A DNA stretch of 64,000 bases, taken from Phycisphaerae bacterium (GTDB lineage Bacteria > Planctomycetota > Phycisphaerae > Phycisphaerales > SM1A02). Below are positions 1-7,512 of the stretch, piece by piece. The notes under the pieces are model-generated. The model made no database searches. It was not told where the DNA came from and saw nothing but the letters and a program-made list of their open reading frames with translations. The stretch lies in assembly GCA_016795065.1 (NCBI GenBank), contig JAEUIU010000039.1, positions 62,001 to 126,000 on the forward strand. Reading direction: 5' to 3'. A program made the translations under genes and the position numbers. Each line of letters opens with the position of its first letter. Positions within the stretch are counted from its first letter, which is position 1.

Positions 1-615
1 TCGAGCAGGGACGAGCCCTTCACCTGGTCCCATGATCAGGACGCCCGCGGACTCGTCCTCGGTTACGACCCGAAGTGGTGTCGCGACAACCCCTACGCAG
101 ACACGGCCGCCGCCGCCGTCGAGGCCGCCCGCCGCGCCGGATGCGAGGTCATAGAGATTGGCCTGCCGCGCATCGATCCGACGCCGGCACTCATCACGCT
201 CTACGCCGAGGCCGCGGCGGCGTTTGACCAGCTCACCCGCACGAACGCCGATGACCAACTTCGCTGGCAAGTCGACGAGGCATGGCCGAACACCTTCCGT
301 CAGGCCCACTTCCTCAGCGCGATCGACCTGATCAACGGCGATCGGGTCCGACGGCGCCTGTGTCGGGGGATGTTCGACCTCTTCGATCAGCTTCAAGCGG
401 TGCTTGCCCCACCCTTCGCCGGTGGCCTGCTTGCCCTCACGAACCTCACCGGGCAGCCTTGCGCCGTCGTTCGCGCAGGGTTTGACTCGGCGGGCGAGCC
501 GCAGGCGGTCACCATCATGGGGCGGATCTTCGATGAGGGAACGGTCCTCCGCGTTGCCTCGGCGATTGAGCGGGAACTGGGCGTTTCCACGCGTCGACCG
601 ACCGCGACTCCGTAG
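1..615 (+). CDS. amidase family protein, C-terminal part
   Basis: The reading frame is open from the first base and ends at a TAG, so the N-terminal half lies outside the window. The visible 204 residues read like the C-terminal part of an amidase-signature (GatA-like) enzyme: an alternating alpha/beta segment with GLPRIDPTPALITLYAEAAA, then a WPNTFRQAHFLSAIDLINGDR stretch typical of the substrate-end helices, and a final region containing LTNLTGQPCAVV, which matches the conserved 'N.TG.PA..VP' of amidases. The Ser-Ser-Lys catalytic region is not in view, so activity and substrate cannot be judged. It could be an Asp/Glu-tRNA amidotransferase A relative or a stand-alone amidase; I favour the stand-alone type because no gatB or gatC follows. 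Confidence 0.65.
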   Translation, partial: SSRDEPFTWSHDQDARGLVLGYDPKWCRDNPYADTAAAAVEAARRAGCEVIEIGLPRIDPTPALITLYAEAAAAFDQLTRTNADDQLRWQVDEAWPNTFRQAHFLSAIDLINGDRVRRRLCRGMFDLFDQLQAVLAPPFAGGLLALTNLTGQPCAVVRAGFDSAGEPQAVTIMGRIFDEGTVLRVASAIERELGVSTRRPTATP

Positions 616-640
616 CCCGGCAGGGCGATCGGGGAGCCGG

Positions 641-646
641 TACCAT
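641..646 (+). promoter_or_regulatory. possible -10 box of nuoA
   Basis: TACCAT preceded by GG, matching the -10-like hexamer seen before many genes in this window (the GGCTACCAT before the UbiA-like gene is closest). It would give a leader of about 35 nt before nuoA. No clear -35 is visible. Confidence 0.3.
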
Positions 647-687
647 GCCCCTTCCCGCTCGCCGTTCACTTCGAGCGGCCACCGCCC

Positions 688-1077
688 ATGCTCGCCACCG
701 TCGAACTCATCGCCTACCTTCCGGTCCTCGTTGCCATCCTCATGGCAGCCGGGTTCGTCGTCGCCAATATCGTCGGCTCGGCCATCATCGGGCCGTCCAA
801 GGCGGGCAACGTCAAGGGCATCTCCTACGAATCGGGCATGGATCCGATCGGATCGACGAAGCGGCGCTTCAATGTCCGCTTCTACATGATGGCGATGACG
901 TTCCTCGTCTTCGACGTCGAGATCATCTTCCTCTACCCGTGGGCGGTCAGCTTCACCCAGCTCGCCCCGAACAGCCCCGAAGCGGCCGTGTTCCTCGGGC
1001 GCATCTGCTTCTTCGTCGGAACCGGCGTCGCCGCCTACGTCTACGCGTGGCGGAAGGGCGTCTTCCGCTGGGAGTGA
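688..1077 (+). CDS. nuoA: NADH-quinone oxidoreductase subunit A
   Basis: 129 residues, the normal size for NuoA/ND3. Three hydrophobic segments are visible, near residues 6-30, 68-90 and 98-118. The loop between the first two carries the family's YESGMDPIG segment, which in complex I includes the conserved acidic and loop residues near the quinone site (the Cys often found there is Ser in this protein). FNVRFYMMAMTFLVFDVE is the second hallmark. It is an inner-membrane subunit of the proton-pumping complex. No nuoB follows: the next gene is on the opposite strand, so this copy stands outside a nuo operon. Confidence 0.93.
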   Translation: MLATVELIAYLPVLVAILMAAGFVVANIVGSAIIGPSKAGNVKGISYESGMDPIGSTKRRFNVRFYMMAMTFLVFDVEIIFLYPWAVSFTQLAPNSPEAAVFLGRICFFVGTGVAAYVYAWRKGVFRWE

Positions 1078-1080
1078 TCG

Positions 1081-1851
1081 TCAGCGGGACCGGCGAAACG
1101 GGTGAAGCAGTTGGCCGAGGTATCCCTTCGGCATCGGTTCGCGCACCCCGAAGGACTCGGGCTCATGGTCCGGGCATCGATAGGTCCCGAAAAGAAGGTC
1201 CATCAGGGGCGAGACGTTGGCATAGTTGCCGGCGTCGCGGTCCCGATCGTGATGCCAATGGTGGAGTTCCGGCGATCCTAACAGCATGCGCATCGGCCCT
1301 AACGGGAGGCGCACGTTGGAGTGGATGAAGATTGCCCAGATGCCTCGGAAGGCGATGAGTCCGATGAGCGTGTGCACGGGGAAGCCGAGCGCGTACGCAG
1401 GCAGGTTGATGAGGCTGATCGTGTAGATCGAGTCGATCGGATGCTCGCGATGGGCGGCCAGCCAGTCGAGGTGTTCCGCGCTGTGATGGACCGAGTGGAA
1501 GCGCCAAAGGAAGCCAACGCGATGCTGGAGCCGATGGCCCCAGTAGACGCAGAAGTCGCTGAGGAAGACCACCTCGATCGCCTGAAGCCACCACGGCTGG
1601 GCGGCAACCGACTCGCGGAAGCCCGCCGGGACGGCGACCTGTGCGGCCGAACCGAAGCGCTCCACGCACCAAAGGACCGCGCCGTTCCAGAGGAGGTACT
1701 GGCCGAGGAAAAACGCCAAGTCCGTCCACCACTGCGGCCGGAGGAAGGGCTGGCCGGGCTTCGCGGGGAATGCCCATTCGAGCGGGCGGAAGACAAGACA
1801 GAGAAAGAGGAAGCTCGCGCCCGTCGCCAGGACCAGGTACACCGCGCTCAC
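1081..1851 (-). CDS. sterol desaturase / fatty acid hydroxylase family membrane protein
   Basis: 256 residues. Membrane di-iron oxygenase family, recognised by the spaced histidine motifs HRLQH, HSVHHSAEHLDW, HREHP and ELHHWHHDRD, lying between hydrophobic segments. In this family the histidines bind two irons that activate O2 to hydroxylate or desaturate lipids such as fatty acids, sterols or carotenoids. The exact substrate cannot be told from the sequence. It starts at a GTG that overlaps the stop of the upstream small membrane protein by 4 bp (GTGA at 1848-1851), so the two are probably translationally coupled. Its stop lies 3 bp from the convergent nuoA stop. Confidence 0.85.
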   Translation of the reverse strand: MSAVYLVLATGASFLFLCLVFRPLEWAFPAKPGQPFLRPQWWTDLAFFLGQYLLWNGAVLWCVERFGSAAQVAVPAGFRESVAAQPWWLQAIEVVFLSDFCVYWGHRLQHRVGFLWRFHSVHHSAEHLDWLAAHREHPIDSIYTISLINLPAYALGFPVHTLIGLIAFRGIWAIFIHSNVRLPLGPMRMLLGSPELHHWHHDRDRDAGNYANVSPLMDLLFGTYRCPDHEPESFGVREPMPKGYLGQLLHPFRRSR

Positions 1852-2156
1852 GGCTTCGAGCCCACCGGGCCGAGATCCTCGCTGTCGGACTTCGGCGGCT
1901 CCGGCGGCGTGGGCTGTGGCGGCGGCTCAAAGACGCGGGCAGACTTCGAGCCAACGAAGTGCGATTCCGGCTGGGGCAGCGTCTCCGGGCTTGGCCTGAT
2001 GACTGGGCTGGACTTCGAACCGCTGAACTGGATCGGCGGATCGCTTGGCTGAGGCGTATCAGACCCAGCCCAGACGCGATAGGCGACGTAACCGCCCACC
2101 AGTCCGAAGGAGACGAGAAGCACGATGAACCGCAATGCCGTTGAACGCCGCTTCAT
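1848..2156 (-). CDS. small proline-rich membrane protein, unknown function
   Basis: 102 residues starting at the ATG giving MKRRSTALRFIVLL. A positively charged N-terminus is followed by one hydrophobic segment (about residues 9-28) and a tail rich in Pro and Ser (PQPSDPPIQ, PPPQPTPPEPPKSDSEDLG). Two similar blocks, FSGSKSSPVIRPSPE and FVGSKSARVFEPPPQ, look like an internal duplication. It is most likely a single-pass protein with a periplasmic disordered tail. I do not recognise a family. It sits directly upstream of, and overlaps, the hydroxylase, suggesting a joint transcript. Confidence 0.55.
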   Translation of the reverse strand: MKRRSTALRFIVLLVSFGLVGGYVAYRVWAGSDTPQPSDPPIQFSGSKSSPVIRPSPETLPQPESHFVGSKSARVFEPPPQPTPPEPPKSDSEDLGPVGSKP

Positions 2157-2220
2157 GGAAGGCAGATTACCTCGACCTTTCGATCGTCCTGTCACATGGT
2201 TGTCACGGACCGTTCGCCGC

Positions 2221-3342
2221 TTACCACATCTCCGACTCGTTGGCCGGGCTGAGCACCCACTCCTCGCCATGGACGCCGTTGATGCGCGTCCCGTTATGGA
2301 TGCCCGCTCGCACGTAGTCGAGGAAGTCCCACGGGAACGCACGCGGAACGGCGCTCACTTCGTCGAGCCGAGCCATCTCGGCGTCGGTCAACTGCACAGC
2401 GCAAGCGGCGAGGTTGTCCTCGAGCTGGGCCATGGTTCTGGCGCCGATGATCGTGCTCGCGACGCCGTCCCTCTGCATGCACCAACGCAGCGCGACTTGG
2501 GCCACGGTGCAACCACGTGCCTTGGCAATCGCCTCGCACACGTCGATGATCGACCACGCCTGCTCGGTGAGTCGCTTGCTGTCGCTGCGGATGCGGCTGG
2601 ATCCGTCATCCTTCGGCTTGTTGGTGCGCGAGAACTTCCCGCTCAGGACGCCGCCGCCCAGCGGGCTCCACGGCGTGACGCCCATCCCCATCGCCTTCGC
2701 CATCGACATGAGTTCGGGCTCGACGGTGCGCTGGAGGAGTCCATATTCGATCTGGAGCGCCACGAGCGGCGTCCAGTGGCGGAAGATCGCCTCGTACTGG
2801 GCCTGCACGCACACCCATGCCGGATGGTCGCTGAAGCCGATGTAGCGCACCTTGCCTGACTTCACGAGCGCGTCAAGGGTCTGCATCAACTCATCGATCG
2901 GCGTATGGCGATCCCAGAAGTGGGCCCAGTAGAGATCGATGTAGTCCGTCTTCAGCCGCCGAAGCGAGTGTTCGCACGCCGCCATCACCGACTTTCGGTT
3001 GGCGCCGCCGCCGTTTGGGTCGCCGCGAAACATGTTGCCCATGAACTTGGTGGCGATGACGACCCGGTCGCGCCTGCCCTTTCCCGATCCGCTGGTGAAG
3101 TAGTTGCCGAGAATGACCTCCGAGTGCCCCTTCGTGTACATGTTCGCCGTATCGATGAAGTTGCCGCCTCGCTCGATGTAGCGGGAGATCATGGCATCGC
3201 TCGAGGCGACGTCGGTTCCGAACCCCCACTCCTCGCCGAAGGTCATCGCGCCCAAGCAGAGCGGCGAGACGCGAAGCCCCGAGCGGCCGAGGGTGACGTA
3301 GTCGTTGAGGGCAGAGATGGCGGTCTGGGTGGTGCTGGACAT
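2221..3342 (-). CDS. aldo/keto reductase
   Basis: 373 residues from the ATG giving MSSTTQTAISALNDY. The family's TIM-barrel signatures are present: LGRSGLRVSPLCLGAMTFGE at the start, then the catalytic tetrad Asp and Tyr in FIDTANMYTKG (around residues 64-70), Lys in VIATKF (around 95) and His in YWAHFWDRHTP (around 139). Near the C-terminus AQVALRWCMQ and STIIGARTMAQLEDN form the NADP(H)-binding end. It should reduce aldehydes or ketones with NADPH; the substrate is unknown. A TACACT hexamer 9 nt upstream of the ATG and no Shine-Dalgarno support this start over longer in-frame options. It is divergent from the 2-oxoadipate dioxygenase-like gene. Confidence 0.9.
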   Translation of the reverse strand: MSSTTQTAISALNDYVTLGRSGLRVSPLCLGAMTFGEEWGFGTDVASSDAMISRYIERGGNFIDTANMYTKGHSEVILGNYFTSGSGKGRRDRVVIATKFMGNMFRGDPNGGGANRKSVMAACEHSLRRLKTDYIDLYWAHFWDRHTPIDELMQTLDALVKSGKVRYIGFSDHPAWVCVQAQYEAIFRHWTPLVALQIEYGLLQRTVEPELMSMAKAMGMGVTPWSPLGGGVLSGKFSRTNKPKDDGSSRIRSDSKRLTEQAWSIIDVCEAIAKARGCTVAQVALRWCMQRDGVASTIIGARTMAQLEDNLAACAVQLTDAEMARLDEVSAVPRAFPWDFLDYVRAGIHNGTRINGVHGEEWVLSPANESEMW

Positions 3343-3351
3343 TGCGGTCGC

Positions 3352-3357
3352 AGTGTA
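3352..3357 (-). promoter_or_regulatory. -10-like box, leaderless start of aldo/keto reductase
   Basis: TACACT on the minus strand, 9 nt from the ATG at 3342. With a transcription start about 7 nt past the -10, the mRNA would begin at or next to the start codon. No ribosome-binding site is present. Confidence 0.45.
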
Positions 3358-3445
3358 GGATCGGGCCCCGTTTTCCGGCCCACGCCCCGCGGCGCGGCCT
3401 TGTTTCTTGTTCGAGCGAACCGTGCCGCTCGCCGACTTCATCGCA

Positions 3446-3451
3446 TACCCT
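3446..3451 (+). promoter_or_regulatory. -10-like box, leaderless start of the DUF1338 gene
   Basis: TACCCT, 9 nt upstream of the ATG at 3461. No Shine-Dalgarno. It favours this ATG over the longer frame starting at 3407. Confidence 0.42.
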
Positions 3452-3460
3452 TCCGCCGCC

Positions 3461-5206
3461 ATGCCCCAGACCTTTGCCCAGACCTTTGCCGATCCGATCG
3501 ACATGCAGAACCGCCTCTTCGCCGAGCTCTCGAGGATGTTCGGCAGGGAAGTGCCGCTCTACGACCGGTCCCTTGCGGTGAATCGCGTCTGCAACACCGC
3601 GGTGTGCGAACTGCTCGGCAAGCGCCATCTGGGATTCCGCGTCTCGGCCGACGAGATCGAGCGAGCCAGCGGCGAGCGACACGGGGCGATTCGCATCGGT
3701 CGGGCGGACGAGTATCGGTGGATCGGACGCTTCTTCGGCTGCTTCGCGATGGAGCCACACAACTTCTACGACATGACCAACGTCGGTGCGAAGAGCCAGC
3801 CGATCATCGCGACGGCCTTCCGATCGGCGATCCACCCGGATCACCGGATCTTCACGTCGCTCCTGATGACCGACTATTTCGACGCCGCGACAAAGGCCCG
3901 CATCGATGCTCTCCTCGCCGGGCGCCAGGTCTTCTCGCAGCGGGCCAAGGAGCTCATCGAGCGCCGCGAACGACAGGGCGGGCTCGACCCGGCCGACGCC
4001 GATGCGCTCATTGCCGAGGGCGTCAATCGCATCTTCAAATGGACCGGGAAGGCTCGCGACCACGAGCTCTACACGGCGCTGGGAAAGGCAGGCTTCAAGA
4101 TCGCCGCCGATATCGCCTGCTTCGAGTCGCATCACCTGAATCACCTGACGCCGAACACGCTCTGCATGGACCTCTACACCGCGGCGATGAAGCACTGCCT
4201 CGGTGAGACCGATGCCGAGCGATTCCGGGCCCGCGCCGCGCTCTCCCTGGATCGACTTGCACGGGCCGCCGATCGGGACTGGATGGCCCTGCACTTCAAG
4301 CACGTTCCTGCGAGCCACTTCGACCAGTTCAGGCCAGGCGCGCCCTCGCCCGCGGAAATCGCAGCGCTGATCGATGGTCTCGTGACCATTCTCGGACAGC
4401 CCGAGTTCGACCTGCGCCGGCTGCCCCACGCCGGATTCAAGGACCTCACCGAGGGCCCATCGGAAGACACGCCCATCCTGCTGCGGCAGGATGCGTACAA
4501 GGCCCTCACCGAGCCGGTCACGTTCGCCAATCCCGACGGCACGACCACCAACACCACCCATACGGCGCGTTTCGGCGAGATCGAACAGCGCTTCTACGCG
4601 GTGACCGCCGAGGGTCGGACCCGCTACGACCGTTGCCTCGCCGCGGCCGAGTCTGAACGGGAACGCGATCCGGGGCTGCCGAAGCGCGACGTCGAGGCTT
4701 TCGAGGCGCACTATGCCCGGCACTTCGCAGAGTTCCCGAAGACACTCCCTGCCCTGCTCGCCGGGAAGCTCGTTTACGGGAGTTTCCTGCCGACGGCGCA
4801 AGGGCTCGCAGCGGCGGGCAAGGGAAGCATCCAGACCACCGACCTGTGGGAACTCATCCGCCATGGCTTCGTGGCCTTCGAAGGCATGCGTTACGAGGAC
4901 TTCCTCCCGGTGAGCGCGGCGGGGATCTTCGCGTCGAACCTCAACCAGTACGGAACGAAGTCAACAGCCGCGGTGCGGCCGACCTACACACAAGCGACGC
5001 TTGAGGAGATCCTCGGCCGACCGATCATCGATGCCGAGGAGGCATACCGCGGCATGGAGGCGGAGTCGCTCTGGACGACCTATTCGCGACTCGGTCTGCT
5101 CGAGCGGCTTCCGATCGCCGAGCGCGAAGGACTTGAGCGGGCCAAGGCGTCGGCGCCACGAGTCGCCCGATCGGCGGCGCTTCCGCCCCAACATGCAGGC
5201 GTCTAA
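3461..5206 (+). CDS. hglS: 2-oxoadipate dioxygenase/decarboxylase-like protein (DUF1338, VOC superfamily)
   Basis: 581 residues. It resembles the DUF1338/YdcJ family, in which HglS converts 2-oxoadipate with O2 to D-2-hydroxyglutarate and CO2 in lysine catabolism through a non-haem iron site. The family's metal-site segment is seen as FESHHLNHLTPNTL near residues 220-233, followed by EPVTFANPDG and, near the C-terminus, YEDFLPVSAAGIFASNLNQYG, which matches the conserved substrate-binding end. The N-terminal extension found if translation began at 3407 is not needed; a -10-like box 9 nt from this ATG supports the shorter form. Substrate is inferred from the family only, and no other lysine-catabolic gene is adjacent. 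Confidence 0.78.
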   Translation: MPQTFAQTFADPIDMQNRLFAELSRMFGREVPLYDRSLAVNRVCNTAVCELLGKRHLGFRVSADEIERASGERHGAIRIGRADEYRWIGRFFGCFAMEPHNFYDMTNVGAKSQPIIATAFRSAIHPDHRIFTSLLMTDYFDAATKARIDALLAGRQVFSQRAKELIERRERQGGLDPADADALIAEGVNRIFKWTGKARDHELYTALGKAGFKIAADIACFESHHLNHLTPNTLCMDLYTAAMKHCLGETDAERFRARAALSLDRLARAADRDWMALHFKHVPASHFDQFRPGAPSPAEIAALIDGLVTILGQPEFDLRRLPHAGFKDLTEGPSEDTPILLRQDAYKALTEPVTFANPDGTTTNTTHTARFGEIEQRFYAVTAEGRTRYDRCLAAAESERERDPGLPKRDVEAFEAHYARHFAEFPKTLPALLAGKLVYGSFLPTAQGLAAAGKGSIQTTDLWELIRHGFVAFEGMRYEDFLPVSAAGIFASNLNQYGTKSTAAVRPTYTQATLEEILGRPIIDAEEAYRGMEAESLWTTYSRLGLLERLPIAEREGLERAKASAPRVARSAALPPQHAGV

Positions 5207-5236
5207 CGCGGGCGTGTGATGCCGGCCTGAGCCATT

Positions 5237-5248
5237 CCTAACAGTTCG
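5237..5248 (-). repeat. 12-mer CGAACTGTTAGG, copy 1
   Basis: Exact copy on the minus strand, in non-coding DNA just after the sigma factor stop. Three other exact copies and two near-copies occur in the window (see findings). Confidence 0.5.
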
Positions 5249-5249
5249 C

Positions 5250-5918
5250 TCAATCCGCCCAGGTGCGCTCGACCTCGCCGATGATCTCGCGGAGGCGCTT
5301 GAGCATGCGCGACTTGATCCGGTAAATCTCCTCCAGGGCAATGCCGATCTCGGCGGCGACGATCTCGCCGGGCACTCCTTGAAGGGCGAAGCGATCGAAG
5401 GCGTCGAGCGTCTTCGGTTCGGCCCGCGATGTGGTCCGCAGGCGAACGATCGCCTCGGCCAACACGGCCCGTCGCCACTCCGCATCCCAGGCCCCCTCGA
5501 GTTCCGCATCGTCGACCGCTACTCCCACGGCGCTGTCCCCGCGCCAATCCTGGCGGAGCCGCACCCGGCGCATGAGGTCAATCGCCCGGTGCCGCACGAT
5601 CGAGATCAGCCAGACGCGCAGCCGGCCGCGACTCGGGTCGTACTCGCCCTTCTGCCAGCCGGCGTAGAACTCCAGCATCGCCTGCTGGGCAACGTCTTCG
5701 GCATCCTCCTGGGTGAGCCCGAGCTTTCGGGCCACAGCCACGGCTAGCGGTCGGTATCGACGATCCAAATCAGCCCAATCGCTCTCCGAACCGCCCGACC
5801 GCAACCGGCCTAGCAGCTCGACCGTCGTCACGCCGTTGCCCTCTCCACCGGCCGAAGTCGGAGGATTGGGGCCCTTGGGCAGGTTCGGGATCGATGGGCC
5901 GGACTCCATGCGGATCAC
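5250..5918 (-). CDS. ECF-type RNA polymerase sigma factor
   Basis: 222 residues. Sigma region 2 is seen at about residues 50-120 (YRPLAVAVARKLGL, then DAEDVAQQAMLEFYAGW and RLRVWLISIVRHRAIDLMRR, the -10 recognition and core-binding helices). Region 4, the -35-binding helix-turn-helix, is at about 165-215 (FALQGVPGEIVAAEIG, IYRIKSRMLKRLREI). There is no region 3, as in ECF sigmas. The N-terminal 40 residues are Pro/Gly-rich and low complexity. A start 9 bp downstream (MESGP) is also possible. Its neighbours on the other strand are a secreted protein and a Ser/Thr kinase with an anti-sigma-like zinc motif, which is a plausible control partner. Confidence 0.9.
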   Translation of the reverse strand: MIRMESGPSIPNLPKGPNPPTSAGGEGNGVTTVELLGRLRSGGSESDWADLDRRYRPLAVAVARKLGLTQEDAEDVAQQAMLEFYAGWQKGEYDPSRGRLRVWLISIVRHRAIDLMRRVRLRQDWRGDSAVGVAVDDAELEGAWDAEWRRAVLAEAIVRLRTTSRAEPKTLDAFDRFALQGVPGEIVAAEIGIALEEIYRIKSRMLKRLREIIGEVERTWAD

Positions 5919-6090
5919 GAGATTCTGCCCCGAACCGCTCGTTCTCGGAAGTGATCCGGTGGAGTTGGCGGGCGATTGTTCGGGAAACTTGGTTTGAGGC
6001 CTGCGAGGTCGCCCGCCATACTCCGCACTATCGAGGCGCCAGGCGGTCGTACCCCTTCGGCGCCGGCAATCAGAGAGGCTGCGTGAAGCG

Positions 6091-7473
6091 ATGGCATTGA
6101 ATCGACCAACCCGACCGACCTCGCTTCAACCCCGCAAGCGACCCCAGAGGCTCTCGCGGGTGGGATTTTTCGGCCTGACCTGCTTGGCGATTGGCGTGAC
6201 TTTGGGCTCCCTGGCCTCCCCCGCTCTCGGTGGAAGTGGTCGCGGGAATGGTCGCGGCGATGGCTGCGACACAAGCTGTCCCCCAGGATCGACCGTCGAG
6301 AACGATGGCTGCGGGCCAGGGCCCGACGCCAACGGCGGCTGCACCCAGGAGCCACCTGCCTTTCAGTTCGTACCGTCCGACCTCGCGATCTGCGGCACGG
6401 TCGGCGGATGGGAGGCTCCCGACGGAACCCCGGGGCGCGACAGCGACTGGTTCGTCTTCGTCGTCAGCGAGCCCTCGATCGTGACCATCACCGTTCATCA
6501 GGAGAACGGACTGTTAGGGACGCCCTCCCCGAAGTTCGTCGTCGCCCTGCTCGACTCACCGAACTGCGCGGCCCAGAACTACCTCTCCTACGTGGTCGGT
6601 GGCACGTGCCCGATCGAGACCACACCGGTCATCGTGCAGCCGGGTGAGTACGTCTTCCTCGTCACCGTCGATGCCTTCGGCACCTCGGATCCGGAATCGG
6701 CATGCCCGGTGAGTTACGTCGCTCGCATCGGCATTGACGAGCTCTACCCCTCCTGCACCGGTTCGACCGAGACCTGCCTCAACTCGCATGCCACGCCGGG
6801 TTGCGGTGATGCCGATTGCTGCTCAAGCGTCTGCGCGAACCCGGCCTTCGCGTATTGCTGCACCTCCAACTGGGACGCCTATTGTGCAGCCGAGGCGGCG
6901 ATGAAGGAAGAGTGCGCCGGCGACGGATGCCCGCGAGCCCGCGTCAAGTCCTCGATCGCACGCTTCCTCGTCTCGCGGTCGCGCGGCAAGATGAGCCAGC
7001 CGACCCCGGATCTTCTCGAGATCCACCTGCAGATGTCGACGGCGATTTCCCTCACCCTCGCGGCGAAATCCCAGCTTCCCCAACCGGACAGCGATGCCGG
7101 TTGCAACGGCATCAACATCACCACGCTCAGCGGCAAGCTCGACAAGTGCGTGGCCCTCGATGAGTTCGCCAGCGAGAAGGTGCAATACCTGATCGAGCAC
7201 CCGAACCTGCCGCCGGAAGAGGTGCTTGTCATCAGCGACGTGATCCGCCACACGCTGGACGGAGCCGTCCTCCTGTACGACCTCGTGCTCCAGCAGCTCT
7301 CGCCCTGCCCGGCCGATCTCACCGGTGATGGCACCGTGGACGGGGCCGATCTTGCGGTGTTCCTCGGGAACTGGGGACAGTCGGGCATAGGCGATTTCGA
7401 CGAGAGCGGAACGATTGACGGCGCCGATCTCGCAGTGCTGCTCGGGGCGTGGGGCGGATGCCCCTCGACGTGA
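6091..7473 (+). CDS. secreted protein with C-terminal dockerin-like repeats
   Basis: 460 residues. A basic N-terminus (about 22 residues) is followed by a hydrophobic segment, VGFFGLTCLAIGVTLGSLAS, ending at a likely signal-peptidase site near ALGG. Then come a Gly/Asn-rich linker, a beta-rich domain (about 90-215) resembling bacterial pre-peptidase C-terminal-type folds, and a Cys-rich block (CCSSVCANPAFAYCC; roughly 230-275). The C-terminus has two EF-hand/dockerin-like repeats, TGDGTVDGADLAVFLGNWG and DESGTIDGADLAVLLGAWG, with Asp residues spaced for Ca2+. No enzyme motif is seen. It lies divergent from the sigma factor and 39 bp before the kinase, so it may be a target or partner of that pair. 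Confidence 0.72.
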   Translation: MALNRPTRPTSLQPRKRPQRLSRVGFFGLTCLAIGVTLGSLASPALGGSGRGNGRGDGCDTSCPPGSTVENDGCGPGPDANGGCTQEPPAFQFVPSDLAICGTVGGWEAPDGTPGRDSDWFVFVVSEPSIVTITVHQENGLLGTPSPKFVVALLDSPNCAAQNYLSYVVGGTCPIETTPVIVQPGEYVFLVTVDAFGTSDPESACPVSYVARIGIDELYPSCTGSTETCLNSHATPGCGDADCCSSVCANPAFAYCCTSNWDAYCAAEAAMKEECAGDGCPRARVKSSIARFLVSRSRGKMSQPTPDLLEIHLQMSTAISLTLAAKSQLPQPDSDAGCNGINITTLSGKLDKCVALDEFASEKVQYLIEHPNLPPEEVLVISDVIRHTLDGAVLLYDLVLQQLSPCPADLTGDGTVDGADLAVFLGNWGQSGIGDFDESGTIDGADLAVLLGAWGGCPST

Positions 7474-7512
7474 GTCCGCCGTTCCTGAACGAAACTGTTG
7501 GCTGGAGTCACC

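Noticed and set aside
2891..4864. 657-residue open frame on the minus strand
   Set aside because: It is antisense to the DUF1338 gene and the aldo/keto reductase start; Arg/Glu/Gly-rich and without family motifs. Long antisense frames are expected at this G+C.
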